From Microbacterium sp. SL75 (GTDB lineage Bacteria; Actinomycetota; Actinomycetes; Actinomycetales; Microbacteriaceae): DNA of 64,000 nt. Each line of letters begins with the position of its first letter. Positions within the stretch are counted from its first letter, which is position 1. The stretch is taken from positions 2,294,001 through 2,358,000 of the forward strand of contig NZ_CP113067.1 of the NCBI RefSeq assembly GCF_026625865.1, in the 5' to 3' direction. Below, in pieces: positions 52,602-62,843 of the stretch. Both the position numbers and the translations under genes were made by a program. A model generated the notes under the pieces. It saw nothing but the letters and a program-made list of their open reading frames with translations. It searched no databases and had not been told where the DNA came from.

Positions 52602-52661
52602 TCTTCGTTCGTCGCGCCGATCCCGTCGGCATCCCCTCTTCCTTCTCACGGAAAGCGAACG

Positions 52662-53879
52662 GTGGAGAGCGCAGCCCTCATCATCGTGCTGGTCATCGCG
52701 CTGGCACTGTTCTTCGATTTCACCAACGGATTCCACGACACCGCGAACGCGATGGCCACCCCCATCGCGACCGGTGCGCTGAAGCCGAAGGTCGCCGTCC
52801 TGCTGGCCGCCAGCCTCAACCTGGTGGGCGCGTTCCTGTCGACCGAGGTCGCCAAGACCATCTCGGGCGGGATGATCCGCGAGGACCAGCTGAGTCCCGA
52901 CATCTTCCCGCCGATCATCTTCGCCGGCCTCATCGGCGCGATCACGTGGAACATGCTCACGTGGCTTCTGGGTCTTCCCTCGAGCTCGTCGCACGCTCTG
53001 TTCGGCGGCCTGATCGGCGCGACGCTCGTGGGCGTGGGTGCCTCGGCGATCGACACCGGCGTGGTGTTGAGCAAGGTCATCCTGCCGGCGCTCATCGCGC
53101 CTCTCACGGCCGGGATCATCGCCTTCGCCGTGACCAAGATCGCGTACGGCATCACCCGCCGTTACGACATGAAGGCCGATGGTCGCGACGGCTTCCGCTG
53201 GGGCCAGATCTTCACCTCGTCGCTGGTCGCCCTGGCGCACGGCACGAACGACGCCCAGAAGACGATGGGTGTCATCACGCTCGCCCTCATCACGGTGGGC
53301 TGGCAGTCGACGTCGAACCCGGACCCGCAGCTCTGGGTCGTCTTCGCGTGCGCGCTGACGATCGCCCTCGGAACCTACATGGGCGGCTGGCGCATCATCC
53401 GCACGCTCGGCAAGGGCCTCACCGACGTGAAGCCCGCCCAGGGGTTCTCGGCCGAGACCTCCACGGCCGCCACGATCTTGGCATCCAGCGCCCTCGGCTT
53501 CGCCCTGTCGACGACGCAGGTTGCCTCGGGCTCGGTCATCGGCTCGGGCCTCGGACGCCGCGGCTCGACCGTGCGCTGGAACACCGTGGGCCGCATCATG
53601 ATCGGCTGGGTCCTCACCCTGCCCGCCGCCGGTGCGGTGGGAGCTGCCGCGGCTTTGATCGTCGTGTGGCTGGGCGGCTGGGGGGTCGCCGTCGACGCCG
53701 TCATCGCCGTCGTCATCATCATGGGGCTGTTCCTTCGCTCGCGGCGCGACTCGGTCACCTCGGCCAACGCGATGAGCGAGGTCGCCGACTCGGGGGCCGC
53801 GGTCAACGTGCCCCGCAAGCCCGGACCCACGCGTCGTCAGCGCCGTCTCGAGCGCGACAAGGTCGGGAGAGACGCCTGA
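52662..53879 (+). CDS. pit: PiT-family inorganic phosphate transporter
   Basis: 405 residues, about 10 membrane helices. The two PiT signatures are present: FFDFTNGFHDTANAMATPIATGAL near the N-terminus and LVALAHGTNDAQKTMGVITLAL in the middle, with LLGLPSSSSHALFGGLIGA. It is a proton- or metal-phosphate-driven uptake system. GTG 52662 was chosen because the family N-terminus starts ESAALIIVLVIALALFFDF; an in-frame GTG at 52596 lies inside the Pho boxes. The C-terminal tail is basic and cytoplasmic. Its stop overlaps the next ATG. Confidence 0.92.
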   Translation: MESAALIIVLVIALALFFDFTNGFHDTANAMATPIATGALKPKVAVLLAASLNLVGAFLSTEVAKTISGGMIREDQLSPDIFPPIIFAGLIGAITWNMLTWLLGLPSSSSHALFGGLIGATLVGVGASAIDTGVVLSKVILPALIAPLTAGIIAFAVTKIAYGITRRYDMKADGRDGFRWGQIFTSSLVALAHGTNDAQKTMGVITLALITVGWQSTSNPDPQLWVVFACALTIALGTYMGGWRIIRTLGKGLTDVKPAQGFSAETSTAATILASSALGFALSTTQVASGSVIGSGLGRRGSTVRWNTVGRIMIGWVLTLPAAGAVGAAAALIVVWLGGWGVAVDAVIAVVIIMGLFLRSRRDSVTSANAMSEVADSGAAVNVPRKPGPTRRQRRLERDKVGRDA

Positions 53880-54208
53880 TGCTGATCAACTGGGAAGCCT
53901 TCCTCCACGTCTTCGTCGCCGCGATCGTCGGCGCCTCGATCGTCGTGACGTTCTACTCGGTCGGCCTGCGCCTGCTCGTGCGCGGTGGCCGCCCGCCGCT
54001 GGTGTCCCCGGCGGAGTTCACGGATGCCATCACGGTGCTCACCGACAAGCAGAAGCGCCGCGCCGAGAAGGCGGTGGCCAAAGCGGCCAAGAAGAACCCG
54101 CTGAGCGACGCGCAGAAGCGCGTGTCGTTGATCGGCGCGTACCTCTGCTTCGCGGTGTGCGCGGCAGCCGTGCTCGGTGCTCTGCTGCTGATCCTCTTGC
54201 GTCACTGA
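53879..54208 (+). CDS. small two-helix membrane protein coupled to pit
   Basis: 109 residues. Helix 1 (FLHVFVAAIVGASIVVTFYSVGLRLLV) and helix 2 (VSLIGAYLCFAVCAAAVLGALLLILL) flank a highly basic middle with KQKRRAEKAVAKAAKK. The ATG at 53879 shares its A with the pit stop (TGATG). Coupling suggests a subunit or regulator of the phosphate transporter, but I know no function for it. Confidence 0.75.
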   Translation: MLINWEAFLHVFVAAIVGASIVVTFYSVGLRLLVRGGRPPLVSPAEFTDAITVLTDKQKRRAEKAVAKAAKKNPLSDAQKRVSLIGAYLCFAVCAAAVLGALLLILLRH

Positions 54209-54238
54209 GACCTCGGACGCGATGTCGGAGCCCCCTCG

Positions 54239-54244
54239 TAGGCT
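54239..54244 (+). promoter_or_regulatory. -10 hexamer TAGGCT, leaderless start of the phosphoesterase gene
   Basis: TAGGCT ends 6 nt before ATG 54251 (spacer GAAGAC). Confidence 0.65.
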
Positions 54245-54250
54245 GAAGAC

Positions 54251-55153
54251 ATGGCATCCGTGCAGTTCGGTCAACACGCGCCCGCGGCGCGCGTGATCCT
54301 TCACCTCAGCGACACACACCTGCTGGGTGGCGATCGTCTGCTCGGCGACCGATACGACACCGCGCTGCACCTTCGCCGGACGCTCGAGGCCGCCGAGGCG
54401 ACCGGGGTGCGGCCGGATGCGGTGGTGTTCACGGGCGACCTCACCGACCTCGGCGAGCCCGAGGCCTATCGTGCGCTGCGCGACGCGGTCGAGCCGTGGG
54501 CCTCGCGCCTGGGCGCACCGGTGGTGTGGGTCGCCGGGAACCACGACGAGCGCCCCGCCCTTCGTGAAGGGCTCCTCGACGCCGAGCCGACGCAGCAACC
54601 CGTGACGGGGGTCTGGGATCTCGACGGCCTGCGGCTCATCGCGCTCGACTCGAGCGTCCCCGGCTGGCACCACGGCGATCTCGACGCCGCGCAACTCGAC
54701 TGGCTGCGCGCCGAACTCGCCGAGCCGGCTCCGCTGGGCACGATCCTGGCGCTCCACCACCCGCCGCTGCCCACGCACATCCCCTTCTTCGACATCCTCG
54801 AGCTGCGGGACCAGCCGGGCCTCGCCGCGGCCATCGCCGGGAGCGACGTGCGGGCGATCCTGGCGGGGCACCTGCACTACTCGACCTCGGGCACCTTCGC
54901 CGGCGTTCCCGTGAGCGTCGCATCGGCCTCCTGCTACACGATGGATCTCGCGCGCCCCGCGGACGCGGTCAACGGTATGGATGCCGGGCGATCGTTCCAC
55001 CTCGTGCACGTCTGGGACGAAACGATCACCCACGCCGTCGTCCCCGTGGTCGACGTCGAGGCGTCGGGATTGTTCACCCCGGAGTGGACGGCGCGCATGG
55101 CGGCGCTCAGCCCCGACGAGCGTCTCGAGGCGTTCTCGCGAAAACGGTCCTGA
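54251..55153 (+). CDS. calcineurin-like metallophosphoesterase (CpdA/3',5'-cAMP phosphodiesterase type)
   Basis: 300 residues. The metal-binding series is complete: LHLSDTHLLGG (DxH), VFTGDLTDLGEPEAY (GD), VAGNHDE (GNHD), ILALHHPPLP and LAGHLHYS (GHxH). The spacing fits class III cyclic nucleotide phosphodiesterases such as CpdA and Rv0805; cAMP or another phosphodiester is the likely substrate. It is cytoplasmic and transcribed alone. Location right after the phosphate transporter may be chance. Confidence 0.87.
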   Translation: MASVQFGQHAPAARVILHLSDTHLLGGDRLLGDRYDTALHLRRTLEAAEATGVRPDAVVFTGDLTDLGEPEAYRALRDAVEPWASRLGAPVVWVAGNHDERPALREGLLDAEPTQQPVTGVWDLDGLRLIALDSSVPGWHHGDLDAAQLDWLRAELAEPAPLGTILALHHPPLPTHIPFFDILELRDQPGLAAAIAGSDVRAILAGHLHYSTSGTFAGVPVSVASASCYTMDLARPADAVNGMDAGRSFHLVHVWDETITHAVVPVVDVEASGLFTPEWTARMAALSPDERLEAFSRKRS

Positions 55154-55288
55154 GCGGCAGAGCCCGGCCCCGCGTCCGCCTGCCCGGTCTGAGGCCCGGC
55201 CGGGCGCGCGCGGCGGCAATAGACACTACGGAGCGCGCAGATCCGTCGACCGGCCGCCGTGTCCACTGGCCCGGGTAGCGGTGCTCGT

Positions 55289-55294
55289 TAGGCT
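55289..55294 (+). promoter_or_regulatory. -10-like hexamer TAGGCT upstream of aspA
   Basis: TAGGCT lies 43 nt before ATG 55338, giving a leader of about 37 nt with a GAGGA ribosome site. Confidence 0.5.
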
Positions 55295-55337
55295 CGTGGC
55301 ATCCCCTCTTCACCATGACACCCACGAGGACTCCCAC

Positions 55338-56801
<1,464 letters not shown>

Positions 56802-56815
56802 GCCCCGCGAACAGC

Positions 56816-56847
56816 GAAGGGCCGGGACGCGTTCGTCCCGGCCCTTC
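56816..56847. terminator. bidirectional hairpin between aspA and the FAH-family gene
   Basis: A perfect 14-bp stem (GAAGGGCCGGGACG at 56816-56829 and its complement at 56834-56847) with a CGTT loop lies between convergent genes. Confidence 0.8.
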
Positions 56848-56861
56848 TGTTCGTCCCGACG

Positions 56862-57728
56862 TCAGCCGAGGATGCGGCAGTGCGTGGTCAGCTCGCCGAT
56901 GCCGTCGATGCCGACGGTCACGGTCGAACGGTCGCGCAGGAAGATCTGCGGGTCGCGAGAGTAGCCGGCGCCCCCGGGACTACCGGTGGAGATGAGGGTG
57001 CCGGGCAGGAGGGTCACCGACTCCGACAGCTTGTTGATGAGGGTCGCCACCGAGCGCACCATCTGGCCGGTGCTGGCATCCTGCACCGTGTGCCCGTCGA
57101 CGACGGTCCAGATGTGGAGGTCCTGCGGATCGGGGATCTCGTCGGCGGTCACGACGAACGGGCCGGTCGGGGTGAACCCGTCGAACGACTTGCAGCGCGA
57201 CCACTGCGCCTCGGAGAACTGGATGTTGCGCGCCGTCACGTCGTTGACGACCGTGTACCCCCAGACATGGTCGAGGGCGTCCTCCTCGGCGATGTCACGA
57301 CCCGGACGGCCGATGATGACGCCGAGCTCCGCCTCGTAGTCGACGGCCTCGCTGAGCGAACGCGGCCACGAGGTGGTCTCGCCGTGGGCGGTGAGGGAGT
57401 TCGGCCAGAGGACGAAGACGGTGGGGCCGGCATCGGTCTTGAGTCCGAGCTCTCCCGAGTGGGCCGCGTAGTTGAGCCCGACCGCGAGGATCGAGGGCGG
57501 CGCGAGCACCGCGGAGGCGTATCGGATGCCGGAGAGCGGATGCCGCGAAGCGCCGGCCGCGGCATCGCGAACGCGCCCCAGCAGCTCGTCGCCGCCGGCG
57601 ATCAGCTGCTCGAGGGTGCTCGGGGCACCGGCGAAGAACTCGTCCACGAACGAGAACTCCTCGCCCTGGACGCTGACGAGACGGGGGGCTTCCGCCCCCT
57701 CCTGTGCACGGACGTGGGCGAAACGCAT
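56862..57728 (-). CDS. fumarylacetoacetate hydrolase-family protein
   Basis: 288 residues. The FAH C-terminal fold is clear: ILAVGLNYAAHSGELG, then VDYEAELGVIIGRPGRDI (metal-binding E-x-E), YTVVNDVTARNIQ, and PGTLISTGSPGG. Members hydrolyse C-C bonds of 1,3-diketones or act on oxaloacetate and 2-keto acids; no neighbour fixes the substrate. ATG 57728 sits 6 nt after a -10 hexamer. Convergent with aspA. Confidence 0.85.
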   Translation of the reverse strand: MRFAHVRAQEGAEAPRLVSVQGEEFSFVDEFFAGAPSTLEQLIAGGDELLGRVRDAAAGASRHPLSGIRYASAVLAPPSILAVGLNYAAHSGELGLKTDAGPTVFVLWPNSLTAHGETTSWPRSLSEAVDYEAELGVIIGRPGRDIAEEDALDHVWGYTVVNDVTARNIQFSEAQWSRCKSFDGFTPTGPFVVTADEIPDPQDLHIWTVVDGHTVQDASTGQMVRSVATLINKLSESVTLLPGTLISTGSPGGAGYSRDPQIFLRDRSTVTVGIDGIGELTTHCRILG

Positions 57729-57734
57729 GCCTCC

Positions 57735-57740
57735 ACGCTA
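57735..57740 (-). promoter_or_regulatory. -10 hexamer TAGCGT, leaderless start of the FAH-family gene
   Basis: TAGCGT ends 6 nt before ATG 57728; the spacer GGAGGC could also act as a ribosome site. Confidence 0.55.
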
Positions 57741-57799
57741 CCGGCCCGGGCCCGGTGGGGGAGTCCGCAAGCCCCGGATGCCGTGTCCGAGGCCGCCTC

Positions 57800-57805
57800 T
57801 AGGCT
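57800..57805 (+). promoter_or_regulatory. -10 hexamer TAGGCT, leaderless start of the PrsW-family gene
   Basis: TAGGCT ends 6 nt before ATG 57812 (spacer GTGCGC). An ATG at 57812 fits this better than the in-frame codon at 57806, which would lie inside the spacer. Confidence 0.65.
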
Positions 57806-57811
57806 GTGCGC

Positions 57812-58972
57812 ATGACCTATCCCTCGCCGCTGTCGCAGCCCGGATCGGCCGATGCGCCCCGCATCTCGACGGCTCCGCAGGCGGCCGTCTCGGCAGCCCC
57901 GCCTCGCTCGCGCCGGGGTGGCGTGGCGCTGTGGATCGTGGCGGTGCTCCTGGTGCCGCTGCTCGCGCTGTTGGTCCGCTACTTCACCGGATTCCTCGGC
58001 ACCGCCGCGTCGTTCATCGGCCTCGTGCTCGCCACGATCCCCTTCGTGATCGTGTGGTTCGCCGTGCGCTACATCGATCGGTGGGAGCCCGAGCCGCGTC
58101 GCCTGCTGGTCTTCGCCGTCGCCTGGGGCGCCATCGCCTCGGTCACGCTCGCGCTCGGCGTCGACCTCGTCGTCACGCTGGTCGTCGGTTCGCAGCCGCC
58201 GGCATTCAGCAGCGTCATCCAGGCGCCGATCGTCGAGGAGCTCGCGAAGGGCCTGGGCGTGCTCCTCGTCTTCTCTCTCGCTCGCCGCGCGTTCGACGGC
58301 CCGGTCGACGGCATCGTCTACGGTGCGCTCATCGGAGCCGGCTTCGCCCTCACCGAGAACGTGCAGTACTTCGCCGTCAGCTACCTCGAGGGAGGCCCGG
58401 GGCAGGTCGCGAGCACGTTCTTCCTGCGCGCCGTGCTCTCGCCGTTCGCTCACGTGATGTTCACGAGCCTCACCGGGTTCGCCTTCGGGCTGGCCGCGCG
58501 CCGGGGGCTGCGCACCGGCGCGGCACTGCGTTACGCGGTCCCCGGAGTCATCGGTGCGATCGTGCTGCACGCCCTGTGGAACGGCTCCGCCACCTTCTTC
58601 GACTTCTTCGAGCTGTACGCCGCGCTGCAGGTGCCGCTGTTCGTGTTGTTCATCCTCGGCATCCTGGCCCTCCGCCGCGAGGAGTCGCGATTGACCCGTG
58701 CGCGGCTGGGCGAGTACGCCGCGGCGGGATGGTTCACCCCCCAAGAGGTCGACATGCTCGCCACCGCCCCGGGGCGGCGTTCGGCCCTGGCCTGGTCGCG
58801 CACGCTGCCCGGAGACCGCTCGGCGGTGATGAAGGGCTTCATCGCGGATGCCACGGCTCTCGCCGCCGCGCGGCAGCGCACCCTGTCGGGTCGCGACCCG
58901 CACGCCCCGGCCACCGAGCGGTATCTGCTCGAACGGACGACGGCCGCGCGGGCGACGCTCCTGGGCCCCTGA
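57812..58972 (+). CDS. PrsW-family intramembrane protease
   Basis: 386 residues with about 8 membrane helices and a cytoplasmic C-terminal tail of about 90 residues. The PrsW motifs are EE-x3-K in QAPIVEELAKGLGVLL, His in AVLSPFAHVMFTSLTGF, and HALWNGSA. In Bacillus PrsW makes the first cut in an anti-sigma factor; with RseP in the same window, a two-step pathway is conceivable but not shown. It has its own leaderless start. Confidence 0.85.
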   Translation: MTYPSPLSQPGSADAPRISTAPQAAVSAAPPRSRRGGVALWIVAVLLVPLLALLVRYFTGFLGTAASFIGLVLATIPFVIVWFAVRYIDRWEPEPRRLLVFAVAWGAIASVTLALGVDLVVTLVVGSQPPAFSSVIQAPIVEELAKGLGVLLVFSLARRAFDGPVDGIVYGALIGAGFALTENVQYFAVSYLEGGPGQVASTFFLRAVLSPFAHVMFTSLTGFAFGLAARRGLRTGAALRYAVPGVIGAIVLHALWNGSATFFDFFELYAALQVPLFVLFILGILALRREESRLTRARLGEYAAAGWFTPQEVDMLATAPGRRSALAWSRTLPGDRSAVMKGFIADATALAAARQRTLSGRDPHAPATERYLLERTTAARATLLGP

Positions 58973-59027
58973 CCCGGCACCGCGGCGGGGTCTTGACACC
59001 GTCGAGGGGCAGGGGCACCATCGATGT

Positions 59028-59090
59028 AGGCCAACTCAGCGCCCGGTAGACACGCAGGCATCGCCGCGGCACCGGGCGCTGAGTCTTTTC
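59028..59090 (+). ncRNA. candidate small RNA ending in an intrinsic terminator
   Basis: TTGACA (58993-58998), a full consensus -35, is followed after 17 bp by CACCAT (59016-59021), predicting a start near 59028. The transcript would run only about 60 nt into the hairpin 59034-59084 followed by CTTTTCT. The same hairpin could simply terminate the PrsW-family gene. Confidence 0.35.
59034..59088 (+). terminator. intrinsic terminator with T tract downstream of the PrsW-family gene
   Basis: ACTCAGCGCCCGGT (59034-59047) pairs perfectly with 59071-59084, loop 23 nt, tail CTTTTCT. It is one of few terminators here with a real T run. Confidence 0.8.
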
Positions 59091-59144
59091 TCGGCTCCGT
59101 GTCCAGGGGCTTCGCGGGCGCGCTCGCCGTGCTTGGATGGAGAC

Positions 59145-59510
59145 ATGACTGATCGCACCAAGCCGGAGTTCGACGCTCCCAGCGGCCCCGCCCCCTCCGA
59201 CCTCGTCATCCGCGACATCATCGTCGGCGACGGCGACGAGGCCAAGCCCGGCGACACGGTCACCGTGCACTACGCCGGTGTCGAGTACGAGTCGGGTGAA
59301 GAGTTCGACTCCTCCTGGGGTCGCGGCGAGAGCATCCAGTTCCCGCTCCGCGGCCTGATCCAGGGGTGGCAGGACGGTATCCCGGGCATGAAGGTCGGCG
59401 GACGCCGCGAGCTCGTGATCCCGCCGCACCTGGCCTACGGACCCGCCGGTGGGCACTTCCTGGGCGGCAAGACCCTCATCTTCATCATCGACCTGCTGAA
59501 GGTCGGTTGA
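59145..59510 (+). CDS. cytoplasmic FKBP-type peptidyl-prolyl cis-trans isomerase
   Basis: 121 residues, a single FKBP domain without signal peptide. VTVHYAGVEYESGEEFDSSW, IPGMKVGGRRELVIPPHLAYGPAG and the closing LIFIIDLLKV are the family strands. It speeds proline isomerisation during folding; it may be inhibited by FK506. ATG 59145 has GGAG 5 nt upstream and TTGGAT 6 nt before it, a weak -10. It is the second FKBP in the window; the lipoprotein at 4020 is the exported one. Confidence 0.92.
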   Translation: MTDRTKPEFDAPSGPAPSDLVIRDIIVGDGDEAKPGDTVTVHYAGVEYESGEEFDSSWGRGESIQFPLRGLIQGWQDGIPGMKVGGRRELVIPPHLAYGPAGGHFLGGKTLIFIIDLLKVG

Positions 59511-59534
59511 TCGGGCGTTCTTCACGGAACGTTC

Positions 59535-59575
59535 ACGAACCCGAGGGGGCGTCGGCCTCCTCGGGTTCGTTATTT
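59535..59575 (+). terminator. intrinsic terminator after the small FKBP gene
   Basis: ACGAACCCGAGG (59535-59546) pairs with 59559-59570, loop 12 nt, tail TATTT. Confidence 0.75.
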
Positions 59576-59592
59576 CGCTCGATCGTGGAATA

Positions 59593-59606
59593 CATTCGTA
59601 TGAATG
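59593..59606. promoter_or_regulatory. interrupted inverted repeat CATTC-N4-GAATG upstream of the YceI gene
   Basis: This AT-rich repeat stands in the region where the promoter of the YceI gene should be (55 nt before its start); TACATT (59591-59596), a possible -10, overlaps it. A repressor site is possible. No regulator gene is adjacent. Confidence 0.35.
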
Positions 59607-59660
59607 GGAGTTGACCCCCGGCAGGACGCCGATGCGGCTCCCCAGACCTTTAGGAGTGAC

Positions 59661-60221
59661 ATGACTGACACCACCGCCCTCGACATCCCCGGCTACAAAG
59701 CGGGCACCTGGGTCCTCGACCCGTCGCACAGCGAGGTCACCTTCTCGGTGCGCCACATGATGATCTCGAAGGTCCGCGGCACCTTCGGCATGAAGAGCGC
59801 CACGATCGTCGCTCCCGAGAACCCCCTCGAGGCCACCGTCGAGGCCTCCGTCGACGTCACCTCGGTCGACACTAAGGACGAGGGCCGCGACCAGCACCTC
59901 CGCTCCGCCGAGTTCTTCGACGTCGAGACCTACCCGACGATGGACTTCCGCTCCACCGGCGTTCGCGTCGAGGACGGCGACTTCCTCGTCGACGGCAACC
60001 TGACCATCCGCGGCATCAGCAAGCCCGCCACCTTCGCGCTCGACTTCGGCGGCTTCGGCACCGACCCGTGGGGCAACTACAAGGCCGGCGCCACCGCGAA
60101 GACGGTCGTCAACCGCGAAGACTTCGGTCTCACCTGGAACGCCGCCCTCGAGACCGGCGGCGTGCTCGTCGGCAAGGACGTCACCATCGAGCTCGACCTG
60201 CAGCTCGCGCTCCAGGCGTGA
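59661..60221 (+). CDS. YceI-family lipocalin-like protein
   Basis: 186 residues. The YceI beta-barrel is recognised from WVLDPSHSEVTFSVRHMMISKVRGTFG, then SVDTKDEGRDQHLRSAEFFDVETYPTMDFRS and LTIRGISKPATFALDFGGFG. It has no signal peptide, unlike E. coli YceI. Family members bind polyisoprenoid or amphiphilic ligands; the role is open. ATG 59661 has AGGAG 4-5 nt upstream. Confidence 0.88.
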   Translation: MTDTTALDIPGYKAGTWVLDPSHSEVTFSVRHMMISKVRGTFGMKSATIVAPENPLEATVEASVDVTSVDTKDEGRDQHLRSAEFFDVETYPTMDFRSTGVRVEDGDFLVDGNLTIRGISKPATFALDFGGFGTDPWGNYKAGATAKTVVNREDFGLTWNAALETGGVLVGKDVTIELDLQLALQA

Positions 60222-60256
60222 TCTCGCCGCAGCTCGCGCTGCGGACATGAAACATC

Positions 60257-60291
60257 GCGAAGGCCCCGGGTGCTCGGCATCCGGGGCCTTC
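60257..60291. terminator. bidirectional hairpin between the YceI and EamA genes
   Basis: CGAAGGCCCCGG (60257-60268) pairs with 60280-60291, loop 11 nt, followed by TCGTT; it serves two convergent genes. Confidence 0.7.
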
Positions 60292-60322
60292 GTCGTTCCC
60301 GCGGGGTGATTCTCGCGGAGCG

Positions 60323-61240
60323 TCAGGAGCGGGTTCGACCCGAGAGGCGGATCCGCTGCTGGACGAGGAGGATGCCCACGAACACGACCGCCGCGCCCAC
60401 GGGCTCGTTCCACGAGATGCGCTCACCGAGCACCAGGATGCCGAGAGCCACCCCCACCACCGGCGTGATGTACGTCACGGTCGAGGCGCGGGTGGGCCCC
60501 CAGGCGCGGAGCGTGTTCTGGTTCCAGACGTAGGCGATGCCCGTGCCGAGGACCCCGAGGGCGACGATGCTCCCGACGACCGGCAGGGTCAGCTGCATCG
60601 GCTCGGAGAGGATGAACGGTGAGAGCAGCACCATGAACGCCGCCGCCGGGCCGATGTAGCCAAACGCGAACGCGATGCCCGAGAGGCCGGTGTCGCCGAG
60701 GAAGCGGCGCATGTACGCGAGGCTGAAGCCGTAGCAGGCCGTCGCGCCCAGGAGAGCGATCTGCGCGATCGTGCTGTCGCCCACATCGGCCGCGGCGCCC
60801 GGCGCGATGATCACCACCACGCCCGCGATACCCACGGCGATGCCGACCAGCTGGCCGACCTTGAGGCTCTCGACGCGGAACACCGCCCACGCCATGATCG
60901 CGGTCATGATCGGCGTCGTCGCGTTGAAGATGCTCGCCAGGCCCGATGACACGTGCTGCTCGGCCCACGCGAACAGCAGGAACGGAACGACGCAGAAGCT
61001 CAGCGACAACACGCTCAGGTGCCCCCAGACGCGTCGACTGCGGGGAAGGCGCTCGCGGCGGATCGCCACGATCGCCGCGAGGGCGAGGGCGCCGAACAGC
61101 AGGCGCCCGCCGGCGACCTGCGCGGGGGTCATGCCGGTCAGGGCCACGGCGATGAAGAGGAAGCTCGACCCCCACACGACGCCGGTGAGGACGAATTGCA
61201 CCGCGATCGAGACGGGCGAGGGAGCGGAAGTGGATGCCAC
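60323..61240 (-). CDS. EamA/DMT-family transporter
   Basis: 305 residues with ten predicted helices in two EamA repeats (first ends near VVVIIAPG, second near GILLVQQRIRLSG). FVLTGVVWGSSFLFIAVAL and PVVGVALGILVLGERISWNE are typical of drug/metabolite exporters. The substrate is unknown. GTG 61240 was chosen because TAGGGT lies 7 nt upstream; the open frame continues to 61270. Confidence 0.86.
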   Translation of the reverse strand: MASTSAPSPVSIAVQFVLTGVVWGSSFLFIAVALTGMTPAQVAGGRLLFGALALAAIVAIRRERLPRSRRVWGHLSVLSLSFCVVPFLLFAWAEQHVSSGLASIFNATTPIMTAIMAWAVFRVESLKVGQLVGIAVGIAGVVVIIAPGAAADVGDSTIAQIALLGATACYGFSLAYMRRFLGDTGLSGIAFAFGYIGPAAAFMVLLSPFILSEPMQLTLPVVGSIVALGVLGTGIAYVWNQNTLRAWGPTRASTVTYITPVVGVALGILVLGERISWNEPVGAAVVFVGILLVQQRIRLSGRTRS

Positions 61241-61247
61241 GATCCCG

Positions 61248-61253
61248 ACCCTA
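61248..61253 (-). promoter_or_regulatory. -10 hexamer TAGGGT, leaderless start of the EamA gene
   Basis: TAGGGT ends 7 nt before GTG 61240 (spacer CGGGATC), the basis for that start. Confidence 0.55.
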
Positions 61254-61340
61254 GGGCCGAGGTGCGACATCGAGTGGGCATCCGCCGATGCGACGTCCGT
61301 AATCCGCCGACGGTCGGCAGTCGCCGCGCCTCGCGCCCGG

Positions 61341-62675
61341 TCAGGGTTGAGGGTCGAGGGCGTCGTAGTGCCGGAAGCGCGGCGAGAAGCGCGCCAGCGT
61401 TCCGACGAGGGCGAGGATCAGGATCCCGCCGAACAGGGGTGGAACCCACAGGGCGGCGAGGGTCGCCAGAGTGCCGGCGTACAGGGCGCCGACGCGGGGG
61501 CCACCGGCCACCACGACGATGAAGATGCCCTGCAGGCGACCGCGCATGGCATCCGGAACCGCCGCCTGCATCATGGTCGACCGGTAGATCGCGCTGACAT
61601 TGTCGGCGGCTCCCGACACCGCCAGCACGACCGCGGCAAGGGCGATGAGGGCGACCGCGGCGTGGGTCTCGTCGACGAGAGCGGGACGCAGCCACCCGAG
61701 GGTGGCGGCGAGCAGCACCAGCCCGAAGAGGCCGATGGACAGACCGTAGACCTGGATCGCACGCTCGATGCCGAGCCCCTGCCGGCGCACCCGGCCGACC
61801 GGGCCCGAGAACAGGCTCGAGAAGAAGGCGCCCGCGGCGACCGCCGCGGTGAGGATTCCGGTGGTGATCGCGCCACCACCGAGCAGCACCGCGCCGATCG
61901 CGGGGAACAGGGCGACCGGTTGGCCGAAGGTCATCGCGATGATGTCGAGGATGTACTGCAGGCGGATGTTGGGTGCGCGGCGCAGGAAACGCACGCCGTC
62001 GCGGAACGACTCCAGCCCCGGGCGCACGATCTCGCCCTCGGGGCGGAGCTTGGGCAGTGACCACAGGCCGAGGAACAAAGAGGTCATCAGCAGCACGTCG
62101 AGCGAATACGTCCAGGCGTAGCCCGCGACCGCCACGAGGACACCCGCCAGAGCCGGACCCGCCATGACCATGACTCCCACGGTGACGCCCTGCAGAGCCG
62201 CAGCGGCGGGCAGCAGATCGCGGGGGATGAGGCGCGGGGTGATCGCCGATTTGGTGGCCATGACGATCGAGTTCGCCGCGGAGTTGATCACGCTGAGGAC
62301 GAAGAGCCAGGCCACGGTCTCGAGCCCCGTCCACGCGAGCACGGCGAGCAACGCCGTCGACGCGAACGTGACCACCGCGGCGAGCAGCGCGACGGTACGC
62401 CGGTCGAAGGCGTCGGCGAGCATGCCGCCGTAGAGCCCCGCCGCGATCATGGGGAGCAGCCCCGCGACCGCGATCATCGACACCGCGAGAGTGCTCTGGG
62501 TGAGTTCGAACACGTGGAGCATGACGGCGACGACCGTCAGCTGGCCGCCGAGTCCGGCGAGCGTCGACCCGACCCACAGCCGTGCGAATGCCGGAGAGGT
62601 CGTGAGGGGCCGCAGATCGATGAACGCGCCGCGCGCGCCTCGGCGCGGGGGAGCGGCGGGATCGGTCTGACTCAC
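61341..62675 (-). CDS. MFS transporter, enterobactin-exporter (EntS)-like group
   Basis: 444 residues with about 12 helices. [36 protein letters not shown] and [15 protein letters not shown] (motif A) resemble EntS-type exporters; the later [15 protein letters not shown] stretch and [16 protein letters not shown] are shared by this group. Siderophore export would need siderophore genes, and none are near, so substrate is open. GTG 62675 lies 6 nt after a -10 hexamer. Confidence 0.83.
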   Translation of the reverse strand: MSQTDPAAPPRRGARGAFIDLRPLTTSPAFARLWVGSTLAGLGGQLTVVAVMLHVFELTQSTLAVSMIAVAGLLPMIAAGLYGGMLADAFDRRTVALLAAVVTFASTALLAVLAWTGLETVAWLFVLSVINSAANSIVMATKSAITPRLIPRDLLPAAAALQGVTVGVMVMAGPALAGVLVAVAGYAWTYSLDVLLMTSLFLGLWSLPKLRPEGEIVRPGLESFRDGVRFLRRAPNIRLQYILDIIAMTFGQPVALFPAIGAVLLGGGAITTGILTAAVAAGAFFSSLFSGPVGRVRRQGLGIERAIQVYGLSIGLFGLVLLAATLGWLRPALVDETHAAVALIALAAVVLAVSGAADNVSAIYRSTMMQAAVPDAMRGRLQGIFIVVVAGGPRVGALYAGTLATLAALWVPPLFGGILILALVGTLARFSPRFRHYDALDPQP

Positions 62676-62681
62676 GGATCG

Positions 62682-62687
62682 AGGCTA
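62682..62687 (-). promoter_or_regulatory. -10 hexamer TAGCCT, leaderless start of the second MFS gene
   Basis: TAGCCT ends 6 nt before GTG 62675 (spacer CGATCC). It is divergent from the rpsO promoter 60 bp away. Confidence 0.6.
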
Positions 62688-62746
62688 CGCCAGCCCTCCG
62701 ACACCGGACGCCGCGGACCGGTGCGGTGTCGGCATCCCGATGCTGG

Positions 62747-62752
62747 TAGACT
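62747..62752 (+). promoter_or_regulatory. -10 hexamer TAGACT, promoter of rpsO
   Basis: TAGACT lies 92 nt before ATG 62844, giving a leader of about 85 nt. S15 often represses its own mRNA by binding such leaders; the leader here is GC-rich and could fold, but no specific S15 site was recognised. Confidence 0.5.
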
Positions 62753-62843
62753 CATGCGGTTGCCGTTCGATCGGCCGCGGATAAAGAGAGCTCGCACATC
62801 GTGTGACGGGCGCCGCGCAATGAGAAGGAAGGGGATCCCATCT

